DNA from: Candidatus Limnocylindrales bacterium
Lineage (GTDB): Bacteria > Chloroflexota > Limnocylindria > Limnocylindrales > CSP1-4
DNA length: 34,910 bases
NCBI GenBank assembly: GCA_025450915.1
Contig: JANWLH010000106.1
Coordinates: 1 to 34,910, forward strand
Reading direction: 5' to 3'
In this document: positions 26,115 through 34,910 of the stretch, piece by piece
How the letters are laid out: every line of letters begins with the position of its first letter
Position numbering within the stretch: position 1 is the first letter of the stretch
Translations under genes and position numbers: made by a program
Notes under the pieces: model-generated
Databases searched by the model: none
Told to the model about the DNA's origin: nothing
The model's input: only the letters and a program-made list of their open reading frames with translations

Positions 26115-28045
26115 TCCTCGGGCCCGTCCCACTTCTCGATCAGGTCGGACAGGCCCTTGCCGGCGGGCATCATCGGGAAGATGTTCTGGGTCTCGGCGAT
26201 CTCGAACCAGACGAGGGCCGGGCCGTCCACGGCCTGGGCGGCCTCGATCGCCGGATCGACCTCGTCGGGCGTGCGCGCCCGGAAGGCCGGGATCCCGAAG
26301 GCGTCGGCCAGCTTGGCGAAGTCCGGCCCGAGCAGATGGGCGGAGTGGTAGTTGCCCCCGTAGATGATCTCCTGCCACTGCCGGATCATGCCCAGCTTCT
26401 TGTTGTCGAAGAGGGCGATCTTCACCGGGATCCGGTCCTGGACCAGGGTCATCAGCTCCTGCGACGTCATCTGGAAGCCGCCGTCGCCGATGATCGCCCA
26501 GGTCTCGCGCTCGGGCCGGCCGAGGGCCGCGCCCATCGCCGCGGGCAGGCCGAAGCCCATCGTCCCGAGGCCGCCCGAGCTGACGTGGCTGTTGGGCAGC
26601 CGGAAGCCGGCGTAGCGCGCCAGCCACATCTGGTTCTGGCCGACGTCGGCGACATACGTCGCCCGGTGATCGGTCAGGTCGCCGATTCGCTCGCAGACGA
26701 AGTCCGCGGTCAGGACGCCCTCACGCCAGGCACCCGATCCGTGCCAGCTGCTGGCCTCGGATTCGGCCCGCCAGTCGGCCAGCTCCGCGAGGTACTCGGC
26801 ACGGGCCGCCGGCGGGGTTTCCTCGACCATGGGAGTGAGCGCCCGCAGGACCCGGCCGGCATCGCCCACGATCGGGACCTCGACCGCCACGTTCTTGCCG
26901 ATCTCGGCCGGGTCGATGTCCACGTGGATGATCCGGGCATACGGCGCGTAGGTCCGGACGTTGCCCGTCACCCGGTCGTCGAAGCGCATGCCGATCGCGA
27001 TCAGCAGGTCGGCCGACTGGATCGCCCGGTTGACGTGCTTCCAGCCGTGCATGCCCATGAACCCGTAGGCCAGCGGGTGATCCTCGGAGATCGCGCCGAT
27101 CCCGAGCAGGGTCCAGGCGACGGGGATGCTGGTCTTCTCGGCGAAGGCCAGCAGGTCTGCCCACGCTTCGGCATGGAGGACACCGTGGCCGGCCAGGATC
27201 ACCGGACGCGTTGCCCGGGCGATCTCGGCGGCGGCAACCTTGAGCTGGCGGGGATGGCCGTCGAAGTTCGGCCGGAAGCCCGGCAGGCCGGCGATCACCT
27301 CGGCCTCGGTCGGGTGCTGGGCCGACGTCTCCTGCTGGAGGGCGTCCTTGGTGATGTCGATGTGGACGGGACCCGGCCGGCCCGTCCGGGCGATATGGAA
27401 TGCCTCGGCGAAGACCCGCGGCAGGTCGTCCGCGTCACGGACCAGGTAGTTGTGCTTGGTCATCGGCAGGGTGATGCCGTTGATGTCGATCTCCTGGAAC
27501 GCGTCCTTGCCGATCAGGGCCCCGGGCACGTTGCCGGTGATCGCGACCATCGGGATCGAATCGAGGAGGGCCGTGCCGATCCCGGTGACCAGGTTCGTGG
27601 CGCCCGGACCGGACGTGCCCAGGCAGACGCCCACCCGTCCGGTGACCCGGGCATACCCGTCGGCGGCATGGGCGCCGCCCTGCTCGTGGCGGACGAGGAC
27701 ATGGCGGAGCTCGGGGTAGTCGCCCAGGACGTCGTAGAGCGGCAGGACCACGCCGCCCGGATATCCGAAGAAGACATCGACACCCTGCCGGAGGAGCGCT
27801 TCGCAGACCACGTCCGCGCCGATCCGGCTGCGCTTGAGCGGCTTCGCGTCGCGGAGCATCGCGTTGCGGGCCTGCTCGATGGCGGCCGCGCCGGCGGTCC
27901 CGTCATGGGGCACGTGGCCGTGCCGCTCGCCATGCTGCGCCGGCCGCCGGGGCGGGGCCGCTGTCGTCGGCGCAGCCGGGCGGGCAGCCGCTCCTGCAGC
28001 CGCTGTCGCGGCCGGCCCTGCCGGTTCGCCCTTCGTGATCGTCAT
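26111..28045 (-). CDS. ilvB: Acetolactate synthase large (catalytic) subunit
   Basis: TPP- and FAD-dependent condensation of two pyruvates to acetolactate, or pyruvate plus 2-oxobutyrate to acetohydroxybutyrate. From the ATG at 28045 it has 644 residues. The conserved part starts near 73 (RSRIGADVVCEALLRQG), with GYPGG, the catalytic Glu121 in RHEQGGAHAADG, FAD-binding central segments, and the TPP-Mg motif GDGGFQ (520-525) ending at Asn548. The first 60 residues are an Ala/Pro-rich, low-complexity extension; a start at the internal Met63 would remove it, but the upstream ATG has a GGAG site. Its mRNA carries a long leader with the attenuator described separately. Frame continuation to 28291 runs through the terminator and is rejected. 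Confidence 0.95.
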   Translation of the reverse strand: MTITKGEPAGPAATAAAGAAARPAAPTTAAPPRRPAQHGERHGHVPHDGTAGAAAIEQARNAMLRDAKPLKRSRIGADVVCEALLRQGVDVFFGYPGGVVLPLYDVLGDYPELRHVLVRHEQGGAHAADGYARVTGRVGVCLGTSGPGATNLVTGIGTALLDSIPMVAITGNVPGALIGKDAFQEIDINGITLPMTKHNYLVRDADDLPRVFAEAFHIARTGRPGPVHIDITKDALQQETSAQHPTEAEVIAGLPGFRPNFDGHPRQLKVAAAEIARATRPVILAGHGVLHAEAWADLLAFAEKTSIPVAWTLLGIGAISEDHPLAYGFMGMHGWKHVNRAIQSADLLIAIGMRFDDRVTGNVRTYAPYARIIHVDIDPAEIGKNVAVEVPIVGDAGRVLRALTPMVEETPPAARAEYLAELADWRAESEASSWHGSGAWREGVLTADFVCERIGDLTDHRATYVADVGQNQMWLARYAGFRLPNSHVSSGGLGTMGFGLPAAMGAALGRPERETWAIIGDGGFQMTSQELMTLVQDRIPVKIALFDNKKLGMIRQWQEIIYGGNYHSAHLLGPDFAKLADAFGIPAFRARTPDEVDPAIEAAQAVDGPALVWFEIAETQNIFPMMPAGKGLSDLIEKWDGPEE

Positions 28046-28170
28046 CGGTCTGGTCTCCGTGGTCGGTCCCGTGGTCCCGGGCCGCTGTCCTTGGTCGTTG
28101 TGCTGTCTGCGCTGGTCCGGTGTGGTCCGGTCCCGACTGGACCGGATGAGCGGCCGTCGCGACGGCCATG

Positions 28171-28197
28171 AAAAAACCCCCGCCTCCCGGCGAGGGT
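28171..28197 (-). terminator. Attenuator terminator in the ilvB leader
   Basis: On the minus strand, ACCCTCGCC (28197-28189) pairs with GGCGGGGGT (28184-28176) around a GGGA loop, followed directly by a run of T through 28171. This is a textbook intrinsic terminator, and it lies 126 nt before the ilvB start codon, not after a gene. Thus it can only make sense as a conditional stop. It begins 27 nt after the leader-peptide stop. Confidence 0.88.
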
Positions 28198-28261
28198 CCC
28201 GTTGGTTCTCGGTGGTGCTGTCGCTACCTCCGCGATCCTCCGTTCTCCTGCCGGGAGCCGG
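28180..28261 (-). promoter_or_regulatory. Competing antiterminator pairing of the ilv attenuator
   Basis: Leader segment CCGGCTCCCGGCAGG (minus strand, 28261-28247) can pair with CTCGCCGGGAGGCGG (28194-28180) at 13 of 15 positions (12 Watson-Crick, 1 G-U), with a perfect 8-bp core. The second segment contains the terminator loop and parts of both arms, so the two structures exclude each other. The first segment overlaps the last codons of the leader peptide just after its Val/Leu/Ile run: a ribosome stalled in the run leaves it free, and one reaching the stop codon covers it. Confidence 0.75.
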
Positions 28262-28427
28262 TAATGAGGCCGAGAAGGCCATCCAGCCCAAGGAGAAGCG
28301 AGCGAAGAATGGGGAGTACTACGACGTCGACGAAGCCGGTCTCTGGCAGGGGCACGTTCACGCGGCGGCCGTCGCTGGTGACGACGATCGCGACGTGACG
28401 GCGATTCTGCCGGTTGGCCAAGCCCAC
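28224..28427 (-). CDS. Branched-chain amino acid leader peptide (ilv attenuator)
   Basis: A 67-codon ORF in the ilvB mRNA leader, GTG at 28427 with GGAG at 28434-28437 (6-nt spacing), ending TAG at 28224. Codons between 28331 and 28263 read VDVVVLPILRSLLLG then LDGLLGLI: 4 Val, 9 Leu and 2 Ile in 23 codons. Many are codons uncommon in the surrounding genes (GTA twice, CTT four times, ATT twice), as expected if slow decoding is the signal. It is followed by the antiterminator and terminator. The start is less certain than the end: GTGs at 28361 and 28355 would give a shorter peptide, without a Shine-Dalgarno. A small structured protein is an alternative reading, but does not explain the adjoining terminator. 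Confidence 0.75.
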   Translation of the reverse strand: MGLANRQNRRHVAIVVTSDGRRVNVPLPETGFVDVVVLPILRSLLLGLDGLLGLITGSRQENGGSRR

Positions 28428-28450
28428 GTTCGACTCCGTGGCGGGTCCCG

Positions 28451-28466
28451 GACGGCGTTTGCCGTC
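28451..28466 (-). promoter_or_regulatory. 5' hairpin of the ilv leader
   Basis: GACGGC and GCCGTC form a perfect 6-bp stem around AAAC, a few nucleotides after the predicted transcription start and upstream of the leader-peptide start. It may stabilise the mRNA 5' end or time the first ribosome. Confidence 0.45.
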
Positions 28467-28477
28467 TGGTTCGGGCG

Positions 28478-28506
28478 AGTGTACGAGGCAACGATCGATT
28501 GCGCAA
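28478..28506 (-). promoter_or_regulatory. Candidate promoter of the ilvBNC-leuAB-cimA-pheA operon
   Basis: Minus-strand TTGCGC (28506-28501) and TACACT (28483-28478) separated by 17 bp. TACACT recurs as the -10-like hexamer at other starts in the window. The predicted start point near 28471 leaves about 44 nt before the leader-peptide GTG. Confidence 0.55.
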
Positions 28507-28916
28507 CCGTGGATTGCCCACCGAAGGTACCCCTGCGGCGCCGCCGATCTTCGCACGTGCCGGGAGGCGCGCGGTTCGGGGCGCCACCCCCGGCCGGCCC
28601 CAGGTTGGGACGAAGGTCGTTGAGGGACGGACTACGACGCTGCTTGCCCGTCTCCGCCCGCTGCCGCCCGGTCGACCTGGGACGATTGTCGCTGGGAGAC
28701 GCGTTACACGGTCGCGGCGGCCCGGGAGGGCGCCGAGGGCCTCGCCTCGTGCGTCGCATTGGCCGGCTCGCGGCTTCGCGAGCATGAGATTCCTCGATCC
28801 CCGGCAATACCGCGTCTGGTGGCGACAATCGGCCCAACTTCGGCCCCAGGCCGCGGCACCACGCGCGACCCCGAACCCCGAGGCGCCCGGGGCGGAGCCT
28901 GTGCTAGCCTCAAAAC
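28507..28916. other. Intergenic region between ilv promoter and leuC
   Basis: About 410 bp with no convincing gene on either strand. The only clear structure is a perfect 7-bp hairpin GCTCGCG-GCTT-CGCGAGC at 28766-28783, without a T-run. I see no T-box, leader peptide or other known regulatory RNA on the plus strand ahead of leuC; the leuC start itself appears leaderless. Confidence 0.5.
28905..28916 (+). promoter_or_regulatory. Candidate -10 placing leuC start as leaderless
   Basis: TAGCCT (28905-28910) is preceded by TGTGC and followed after exactly 6 nt by the GTG of leuC. No Shine-Dalgarno lies in between, so transcription would begin at or next to the start codon. Confidence 0.45.
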
Positions 28917-30371
<1,455 letters not shown>

Positions 30372-30378
30372 GCCGACG

Positions 30379-31002
30379 ATGGCTGACGCCTTCACGACGT
30401 TCACGAGCGCGGTGATCCCGCTGCCGGCCGAGAACGTGGACACCGACCAGATCGTGCCGGCCCGCTACCTCAAGATGACCGACAAGGCAGGCCTCGCCGA
30501 TGCCCTGTTCCATGACTGGCGCTACGACGCCGACGGCGGCCAGCACGAGCCGCTGTTCGTGATGGATCGCCTGGCCATGGCCGGTCGGCGGATCCTCCTG
30601 GCCGGCGACAACTTCGGGACGGGCTCGTCCCGCGAGCACGCGCCGTGGGCGCTCGTCGCATGGGGGATCCGGGCGATCCTCTCGACGAGCTTCGCCGACA
30701 TCTTCCGGGGCAACGCCCTCAAGAACGGGCTCCTGCCGATCGTCGTCGAGGAGGAGCGCCATCGCCAGCTCTTCGAGCTGCTGGCGCAGGATCCGGACCT
30801 CGAGCTGACGGTCGATCTCGAGTCGCAGCTGATCCACCTGCCGGGCGACGAGGACCTGCCCTTCGACGTCGATCCGTTCGCCAAGAAGATGCTCCTCGCG
30901 GGCACCGACGAGATCGGCTGGCTGCTCGCCCGGATGCCCGAGATCGAGGCCTACCAGGCCGCCAATCCGGTGCGCATCGACACCCGGGTCGGCGCGGACT
31001 GA
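30379..31002 (+). CDS. leuD: 3-isopropylmalate dehydratase small subunit
   Basis: The swivel-domain partner of LeuC, which completes the active site. The 207-residue protein has the family opening ENVDTDQIVPARYLK near 18-32, GDNFGTGSSREHAPWAL (about 75-91) with the substrate-contacting Ser-Ser-Arg, and ILSTSFADIFRGNALKNGLLP (shared FADIF motif) at about 100-120. Length is typical of bacterial LeuD with its C-terminal extension. The ATG is 7 bp after the leuC stop, so the two subunits are co-translated. A separate promoter for the next gene lies 23 bp after its stop. Confidence 0.97.
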   Translation: MADAFTTFTSAVIPLPAENVDTDQIVPARYLKMTDKAGLADALFHDWRYDADGGQHEPLFVMDRLAMAGRRILLAGDNFGTGSSREHAPWALVAWGIRAILSTSFADIFRGNALKNGLLPIVVEEERHRQLFELLAQDPDLELTVDLESQLIHLPGDEDLPFDVDPFAKKMLLAGTDEIGWLLARMPEIEAYQAANPVRIDTRVGAD

Positions 31003-31024
31003 TACCCATCCCGGCGGTCGCCGC

Positions 31025-31036
31025 GATACTGACCCG
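31025..31036 (+). promoter_or_regulatory. Candidate -10 placing the MarP-like gene start as leaderless
   Basis: GATACT (31025-31030) ends exactly 6 nt before the GTG at 31037, in the 34-bp gap after leuD. No Shine-Dalgarno is present between them. Confidence 0.45.
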
Positions 31037-32221
31037 GTGAACCTGGTCGACGTCGTCATCATCGGGATCCTGATCTTCGCCCTCGTGGCAGGGCTCGCCT
31101 CGGGCGCCTTTCCGCAGCTCGGCGGCCTGGCCGGCGCCATCGTCGGCGGCGCCTTCTCGATCCTCGTCCTGCTGCCCGTCGCCCAGGACTGGCTGCAGAC
31201 CCTCGACCCACCGATCCGGGCCGTCGTCGTGCTCGTCGGGATCGTGGGCATCGTCGGCCTGGGCGAGGCGATCGGCTCCGGGATCGGCTCGCGGATCCGC
31301 GAGCGGCTCGTCGACCACGGCTTCCTGGGCGGACTCGACCGGGCCGCGGGCGGGCTGCTCGGGCTTGCCCAGGGCGTCCTGGTCGTCTGGCTCGTCGGCG
31401 GCGTCCTGGCCGCCGGACCGGTGCCGTCGATCGCCGCGGCCGTCCAGCATTCGGGGATCGTTCGCGGGCTGGCCGGCGTCCTGCCGCCGCCGACCGAGAT
31501 CGTCGGGGAGCTGGGCAAGTGGCTGGATGCCTCGGGCCTGCCCGACGTCTTCATCGGCTTCGAGCCCTTCCCTGCCGCGCCGGTCGACCCGCCGACCGAT
31601 GCGGAGGCCCAGGCGATCGTCGCCAGGGCCGTCGCCTCGACGTTCCTGGTCCGGGCCGATGCCTGCGGGTACGTCCTGAGCGGCACGGGCTTCGTGGTCA
31701 AGCCGGGCTACGTCGTGACCAACGCCCATGTCGTCGCCGGATCCAACGAGATCTCGATCGGCCGCGACAGCGGGCCGCAGTCCAAGGCGTCGGCCGTCCT
31801 CTTCGACCCCGAGCTCGACGTCGCCCTGCTCTACGTGCCGGGCCTGAGCGCTCCTGCCCTGACCCTCTCCGATACCCTCCCGACGCACGGGACCCTTGCC
31901 GCGGCCCTCGGCCACCCGGACGGTGGCAGCCTGGCGACGATCGCCGCCGCGGTCACCAACACCTACCAGGCGCAGGGCCGGGACATCTACGGCACGAGCA
32001 TCGTCAGCCGTCAGATCATCGAGCTCCAGGCGGCGATCCAGCAGGGCGACAGCGGCGGACCACTCGTGCTCAAGGACGGCACCGTCGGCGGGGTGGTGTT
32101 CGCGGAGGCCCAGACCGACCCGAATGTCGGCTACGCGCTGTCACCGATCGCGATCGAGGACCGGATCCAGGACGGCCTGACCCGGAAAGCCCCGATCAGC
32201 ACGGGCGACTGCACTCGCTGA
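31037..32221 (+). CDS. MarP-like membrane-anchored serine protease (CvpA + trypsin-like)
   Basis: A 394-residue protein closely parallel in layout to mycobacterial MarP (Rv3671c, 397 residues), an acid-resistance extracytoplasmic protease. Residues 1-130 form four hydrophobic helices of the CvpA/colicin-V-production family. A linker is followed by a chymotrypsin-fold domain (about 195-385) with catalytic His231 (TNAHVVAG), Asp261 (DPELDVALL) and Ser339 (QQGDSGGP). Cys210 and Cys392 match in position the MarP disulfide (214-395), which in mycobacteria controls activity. The GTG at 31037 is preceded by GATACT at 6 nt. Presence suggests a monoderm-style periplasm or cell-wall zone where envelope substrates are processed. 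Its placement among leucine genes looks coincidental. Confidence 0.9.
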   Translation: MNLVDVVIIGILIFALVAGLASGAFPQLGGLAGAIVGGAFSILVLLPVAQDWLQTLDPPIRAVVVLVGIVGIVGLGEAIGSGIGSRIRERLVDHGFLGGLDRAAGGLLGLAQGVLVVWLVGGVLAAGPVPSIAAAVQHSGIVRGLAGVLPPPTEIVGELGKWLDASGLPDVFIGFEPFPAAPVDPPTDAEAQAIVARAVASTFLVRADACGYVLSGTGFVVKPGYVVTNAHVVAGSNEISIGRDSGPQSKASAVLFDPELDVALLYVPGLSAPALTLSDTLPTHGTLAAALGHPDGGSLATIAAAVTNTYQAQGRDIYGTSIVSRQIIELQAAIQQGDSGGPLVLKDGTVGGVVFAEAQTDPNVGYALSPIAIEDRIQDGLTRKAPISTGDCTR

Positions 32222-32234
32222 TCGGGTGGGGCGT

Positions 32235-32257
32235 GGCCCGGCGGCGTGCCGTTGGCC
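32235..32257 (+). terminator. Possible terminator after the MarP-like gene
   Basis: GGCCCGGC (32235-32242) can pair with GCCG plus GGCC (32248-32251 and 32254-32257) around a GGCGT loop with a TT bulge. It begins 13 nt beyond the stop; no T-run follows. Confidence 0.35.
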
Positions 32258-32378
32258 CTCCGGTGAACCCCCCGAAACCGCGATTTGTTGGTCTGTGCGC
32301 AGCGTCTGGTCCACGGCGCCACGGAACCACGAGCTCGTCACCGGACTCGCCGCGCCACGCCGGACCGGGTTGCCCTTC

Positions 32379-32384
32379 TACACT
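32379..32384 (+). promoter_or_regulatory. Candidate -10 (TACACT) of ilvD
   Basis: TACACT, the same hexamer as at the ilvB leader promoter, lies 39 bp before the ilvD ATG. A start near 32391 would leave about 33 nt of leader including the CGAGGGA ribosome-binding site. No good -35 at 16-18 bp. Confidence 0.45.
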
Positions 32385-32423
32385 TTGGCCTCGAACCAGG
32401 CCAGCACCCACGAGGGACCCGCG

Positions 32424-34157
32424 ATGACCGCCAACCCCTATGACCGGCCGACAGATCCGGCCAAGCGCCATTCCGCGGCCCTGACCGACGGCCCCGACCG
32501 GGCCGCGGCCCGGGCGATGCTCAAGGCGATCGGCTTCACCGACGAGGACCTGGCCAAGCCGCTGATCGGCGTCGGGACGACCTGGATCGAGACGATGCCC
32601 TGCAACATCAACCAGCGCCGGCTGGCCGAGTTCGTCAAGGAAGGGATCCGGGCGAGCGGCGGCACGCCGATGGAGTTCAACACGATCGCCGTCAGCGACG
32701 GCATCTCGATGGGCTCGGAGGGCATGAAGGCGAGCCTCGTGAGCCGGGAGGTGATCTCCGACTCGATCGAGCTGGTCGTCCGCGGGCACCTCCTCGACGG
32801 CCTCGTCCAGCTGGTCGGCTGCGACAAGACGATCCCGGCGGCTGCAATGGCTGTCGGCCGGCTCGACGTGCCCGCCGTGATCCTCTACAACGGCACGATC
32901 TATCCCGGGACCTACAAGGGCCAGCGCAACGCGACGGTCGTGACCGTGTTCGAGGCGATCGGCGCCTACCGGGCCGGCAAGATCAGCCTCGACGACCTCT
33001 ACGAAGTCGAGAACGCGGCCTGCCCGGGCGCCGGCGCATGCGGTGGCCAGTTCACAGCGAACACGATGAGCATGGTCCTCGAGCTCATCGGCCTGTCGCC
33101 CGCGGGGTTGAACGGGATCCCTGCCGAGGATCCGGCCAAGGACGCCGCGGCCCGAACCACCGGCGAGCTCGTGATGGACCTCGTCAAGCGCGACGTGCGG
33201 CCGTCGGCGATCGTCAGCCGGGCCTCGCTCGAGAATGGGATCGCCTCGGTCGCGGCGACCGGCGGGTCCACGAACGGCGTCCTCCACCTCCTGGCCATCG
33301 CCCACGAATTCGGGATTCCCCTCGACATCGACGAATTCGGCGCGATCGCCGACCGGACGCCGGTCGTCGCCGACATGCAGCCGGGCGGTCGTTTCACGGC
33401 GTCCGACCTGTACGACGCTGGTGGCCTCGCCCTGGTCACCCGGGAGCTCCTGAAGGGCGGGCTCCTGCACGGTGATGCGCCGACCGTCGACGGCCGGACG
33501 ATCGCCGAGATCGGGGCGAGCGCCGTTGAGACGCCCGGCCAGACGGTCGTCGTGCCGATCGAGCGCCCGCTCAAACCGACCGGCGGGCTGGCGATCCTGC
33601 ACGGCAGCCTGGCACCCGACGGCTGCGTGGTGAAGCTGGCCGGCCACGAGCGGCTCCTCCATCGGGGGCCTGCCCGGGTCTTCGACTCCGAGACGGCCTG
33701 CTACGAGGCCGTCCGGCGGCGATTGATCGTGCCCGGTGACGTCGTCGTGATCCGCTACGAGGGTCCCGTCGGCGGACCGGGGATGCAGGAGATGCTGAGC
33801 GTCACCGGCGCGCTCGTCGGCGAAGGCCTCGGCGACACCGTCGCGCTCCTGACGGACGGCCGGTTCTCCGGCGGGACCCACGGCCTGATGATCGGCCACG
33901 TCGCCCCGGAAGCGGCCCTCGGCGGGCCGATTGCGCTCGTCCACGAGGGCGACACGATCGTCATCGACGTCCAGCGCAAGGCCCTCGACCTCGAGGTCCC
34001 GGCGGCCGAGCTCGACCGGCGCCGGGCCGCCTGGACGGCGCCCGTGCCGAGCTATCCGGGCGGGGTGATGGCCAAGTACGCCGCGCTCGTCGGCTCGGCG
34101 TCGGAGGGCGCCGTCACCACCGGGGCCCGGATGGCGCGCGCCCTGCGCAACCGATGA
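32424..34157 (+). CDS. ilvD: Dihydroxy-acid dehydratase
   Basis: Dehydrates 2,3-dihydroxyisovalerate and 2,3-dihydroxy-3-methylvalerate to the oxo acids of valine/leucine and isoleucine. The 577-residue protein has Cys60 (MPCNIN), the metal-binding Asp in VSDGISMG (91), Cys133 with the presumed carbamylated Lys135 in GCDKTIPA, and [16 protein letters not shown] with Cys206. These three cysteines are expected to hold a [2Fe-2S] cluster. C-terminal [12 protein letters not shown] and GHVAPEA are also present. The ATG at 32424 has a GAGGGA site 6 nt upstream; the frame is open back to 32226 but the additional part lacks family similarity and crosses the candidate -10. Its stop overlaps the next ATG by ATGA. 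Confidence 0.97.
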   Translation: MTANPYDRPTDPAKRHSAALTDGPDRAAARAMLKAIGFTDEDLAKPLIGVGTTWIETMPCNINQRRLAEFVKEGIRASGGTPMEFNTIAVSDGISMGSEGMKASLVSREVISDSIELVVRGHLLDGLVQLVGCDKTIPAAAMAVGRLDVPAVILYNGTIYPGTYKGQRNATVVTVFEAIGAYRAGKISLDDLYEVENAACPGAGACGGQFTANTMSMVLELIGLSPAGLNGIPAEDPAKDAAARTTGELVMDLVKRDVRPSAIVSRASLENGIASVAATGGSTNGVLHLLAIAHEFGIPLDIDEFGAIADRTPVVADMQPGGRFTASDLYDAGGLALVTRELLKGGLLHGDAPTVDGRTIAEIGASAVETPGQTVVVPIERPLKPTGGLAILHGSLAPDGCVVKLAGHERLLHRGPARVFDSETACYEAVRRRLIVPGDVVVIRYEGPVGGPGMQEMLSVTGALVGEGLGDTVALLTDGRFSGGTHGLMIGHVAPEAALGGPIALVHEGDTIVIDVQRKALDLEVPAAELDRRRAAWTAPVPSYPGGVMAKYAALVGSASEGAVTTGARMARALRNR

Positions 34158-34910
34158 CGGGGCAGGGACGGCCCGTCTCGATCGGTATCAAGACATCGCC
34201 GCAGGCGGTCGACTGGCCGACGCTGGATGCGGCCTGGGCGCGGATCGGCCGCCACGACGTCTTCGAGTCGGTCTGGATGAACGACCACCTGAGCGACGTG
34301 AACCTGCCCCGGGCCGGTGCCTCGTGGGAGGCCTTCACGGCGATGGCGGCACTCGTCCATCACGTCCCCGGCAAGTGGGTCGGCCACGCCGTCCTGTCGT
34401 TGTCGTTTCGGCACCCGTCGATGGTCGCCAAGGCCGCCGCGGTCATGGACCAGGCGACCGGCGGCCGGTTCATCCTGGGGCTCGGGGCGGGCTGGTACGA
34501 GCCCGAGCACACGCCGTTCGGAATCCCGTTCCCGGCGATGCCCGAGCGTTTCGACCGGTTCGTCTCCGGCGTTCACGTGATCCGGGCGCTCGGCTCACCG
34601 GCGGCGCGGACCGTCGCCGGCGTGACCCGGCCGGATCCGTTCTATCCGCTCGTCGGGGCAACCAATGATCCCCCGCCGCTGACCCCGGGCGGGCCGCCGA
34701 TCTGGCTGGGCGGGCAGAAGCCCCGGGGCATCGCCCTCGCCGCGGAGGTCGCCCAGGGCTGGCTGCTGCCCGCCGTGACACCGGACAAGTCGCCGACCAG
34801 CCTGGCCTACTTCGCCGACCGCCGGGATGCGCTCCTCGCAGCCCTTGCCGCGATCGGCCGCGATCCGGCCACGTTCGCGTTCGGGGCGCAGATCCCGACC
34901 GGCTCGACAC
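34154..34910 (+). CDS. LLM-class flavin-dependent (probably F420) oxidoreductase, 3'-partial
   Basis: The reading frame starts at the ATG overlapping the ilvD stop by 4 bp and stays open to the window edge, giving 252 codons. The product is a luciferase-like TIM barrel: [12 protein letters not shown] at the first strand, SVWMNDHL near 42-49, then [17 protein letters not shown] (about 107-123), the hallmark of LLM-class F420/FMN oxidoreductases, and [22 protein letters not shown] (split across about 176-197). Typical members are about 300-340 residues, so perhaps a quarter is missing. The substrate is unknown. Translational coupling to ilvD suggests co-expression with amino-acid synthesis rather than a proven role in it. 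Confidence 0.88.
   Translation, partial: MTGQGRPVSIGIKTSPQAVDWPTLDAAWARIGRHDVFESVWMNDHLSDVNLPRAGASWEAFTAMAALVHHVPGKWVGHAVLSLSFRHPSMVAKAAAVMDQATGGRFILGLGAGWYEPEHTPFGIPFPAMPERFDRFVSGVHVIRALGSPAARTVAGVTRPDPFYPLVGATNDPPPLTPGGPPIWLGGQKPRGIALAAEVAQGWLLPAVTPDKSPTSLAYFADRRDALLAALAAIGRDPATFAFGAQIPTGST

Noticed and set aside
28171-28260. T-box riboswitch in the ilvB leader
   Set aside because: The conserved T-box core (GGTGGNACCGCG type) is not present on the minus strand; the Val/Leu/Ile-rich ORF explains the terminator better.
26111-28291. IlvB starting at an ATG upstream of the terminator
   Set aside because: It would translate through the leader-peptide stop region and the attenuator hairpin; residues are low-complexity and no SD precedes it.
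28507-28916. A leuC leader peptide or small gene in the divergent gap
   Set aside because: Short frames exist but none has an SD, biased amino-acid run or following terminator.
32226-32423. Extended N-terminus of ilvD
   Set aside because: The added residues lack family similarity and cover the candidate -10 and ribosome-binding site.

Overview
The window is a high-GC (about 70% by eye), densely coded bacterial chromosome segment with no rRNA, tRNA, CRISPR array, transposase or phage gene that I can recognise. Gene content and style (MoaD-MoaE fusion, MarP-type protease, citramalate synthase inside an ilv-leu operon, apparent leaderless starts) suggest a Chloroflexota bacterium, perhaps Limnocylindria/Ellin6529-like. 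That placement is an inference, not something read from a marker gene.

Left part (1-18461). A membrane-anchored GGDEF protein is cut by the left edge. A minus-strand run of seven genes (8551 down to 1108) encodes a multi-pass membrane protein, an O-methyltransferase, fused molybdopterin synthase MoaD-MoaE, an M55 (DppA-type) D-aminopeptidase, a P1/DmpA-type aminopeptidase, a divergent relative of the lysine 5,6-aminomutase alpha subunit (KamD), and a DAO-fold FAD oxidoreductase. The last four look like a D-peptide/D-amino-acid salvage cluster. A UPF0173 metallo-hydrolase diverges from this operon across a very short bidirectional promoter. Then follow a secreted membrane-anchored protein, an acyl-CoA dehydrogenase translationally coupled to an NDP-forming acyl-CoA synthetase, a secreted beta-helix protein, a 0.6-kb noncoding block holding a 174-bp inverted-repeat element, an aldehyde dehydrogenase and a PPK2 polyphosphate kinase.

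Right part (18504-34910). This is a nearly complete branched-chain amino acid locus. The minus-strand operon is ilvB-ilvN-ilvC-leuA-leuB-cimA-(stand-alone LeuA regulatory domain)-pheA, with almost every junction overlapping by 1-4 bases. Divergent plus-strand genes are leuC-leuD, a MarP-like membrane serine protease, ilvD, and a flavin-dependent LLM-class oxidoreductase cut by the right edge. Together IlvBNCD, LeuABCD and CimA cover valine and leucine synthesis and a threonine-independent route to isoleucine; the aminotransferase is not in the window.

The most notable element is upstream of ilvB: a candidate promoter, a 67-codon leader ORF with 15 Val/Leu/Ile codons in a 23-codon run (many of them codons rare in the neighbouring genes), a competing antiterminator segment and a classic hairpin-plus-T6 terminator. 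This is a readable ribosome-mediated attenuator. Other items worth a look are the orphan KamD-like gene and its neighbours, a repeated -10-like hexamer exactly 6 nt before SD-less start codons, and the inverted-repeat element.
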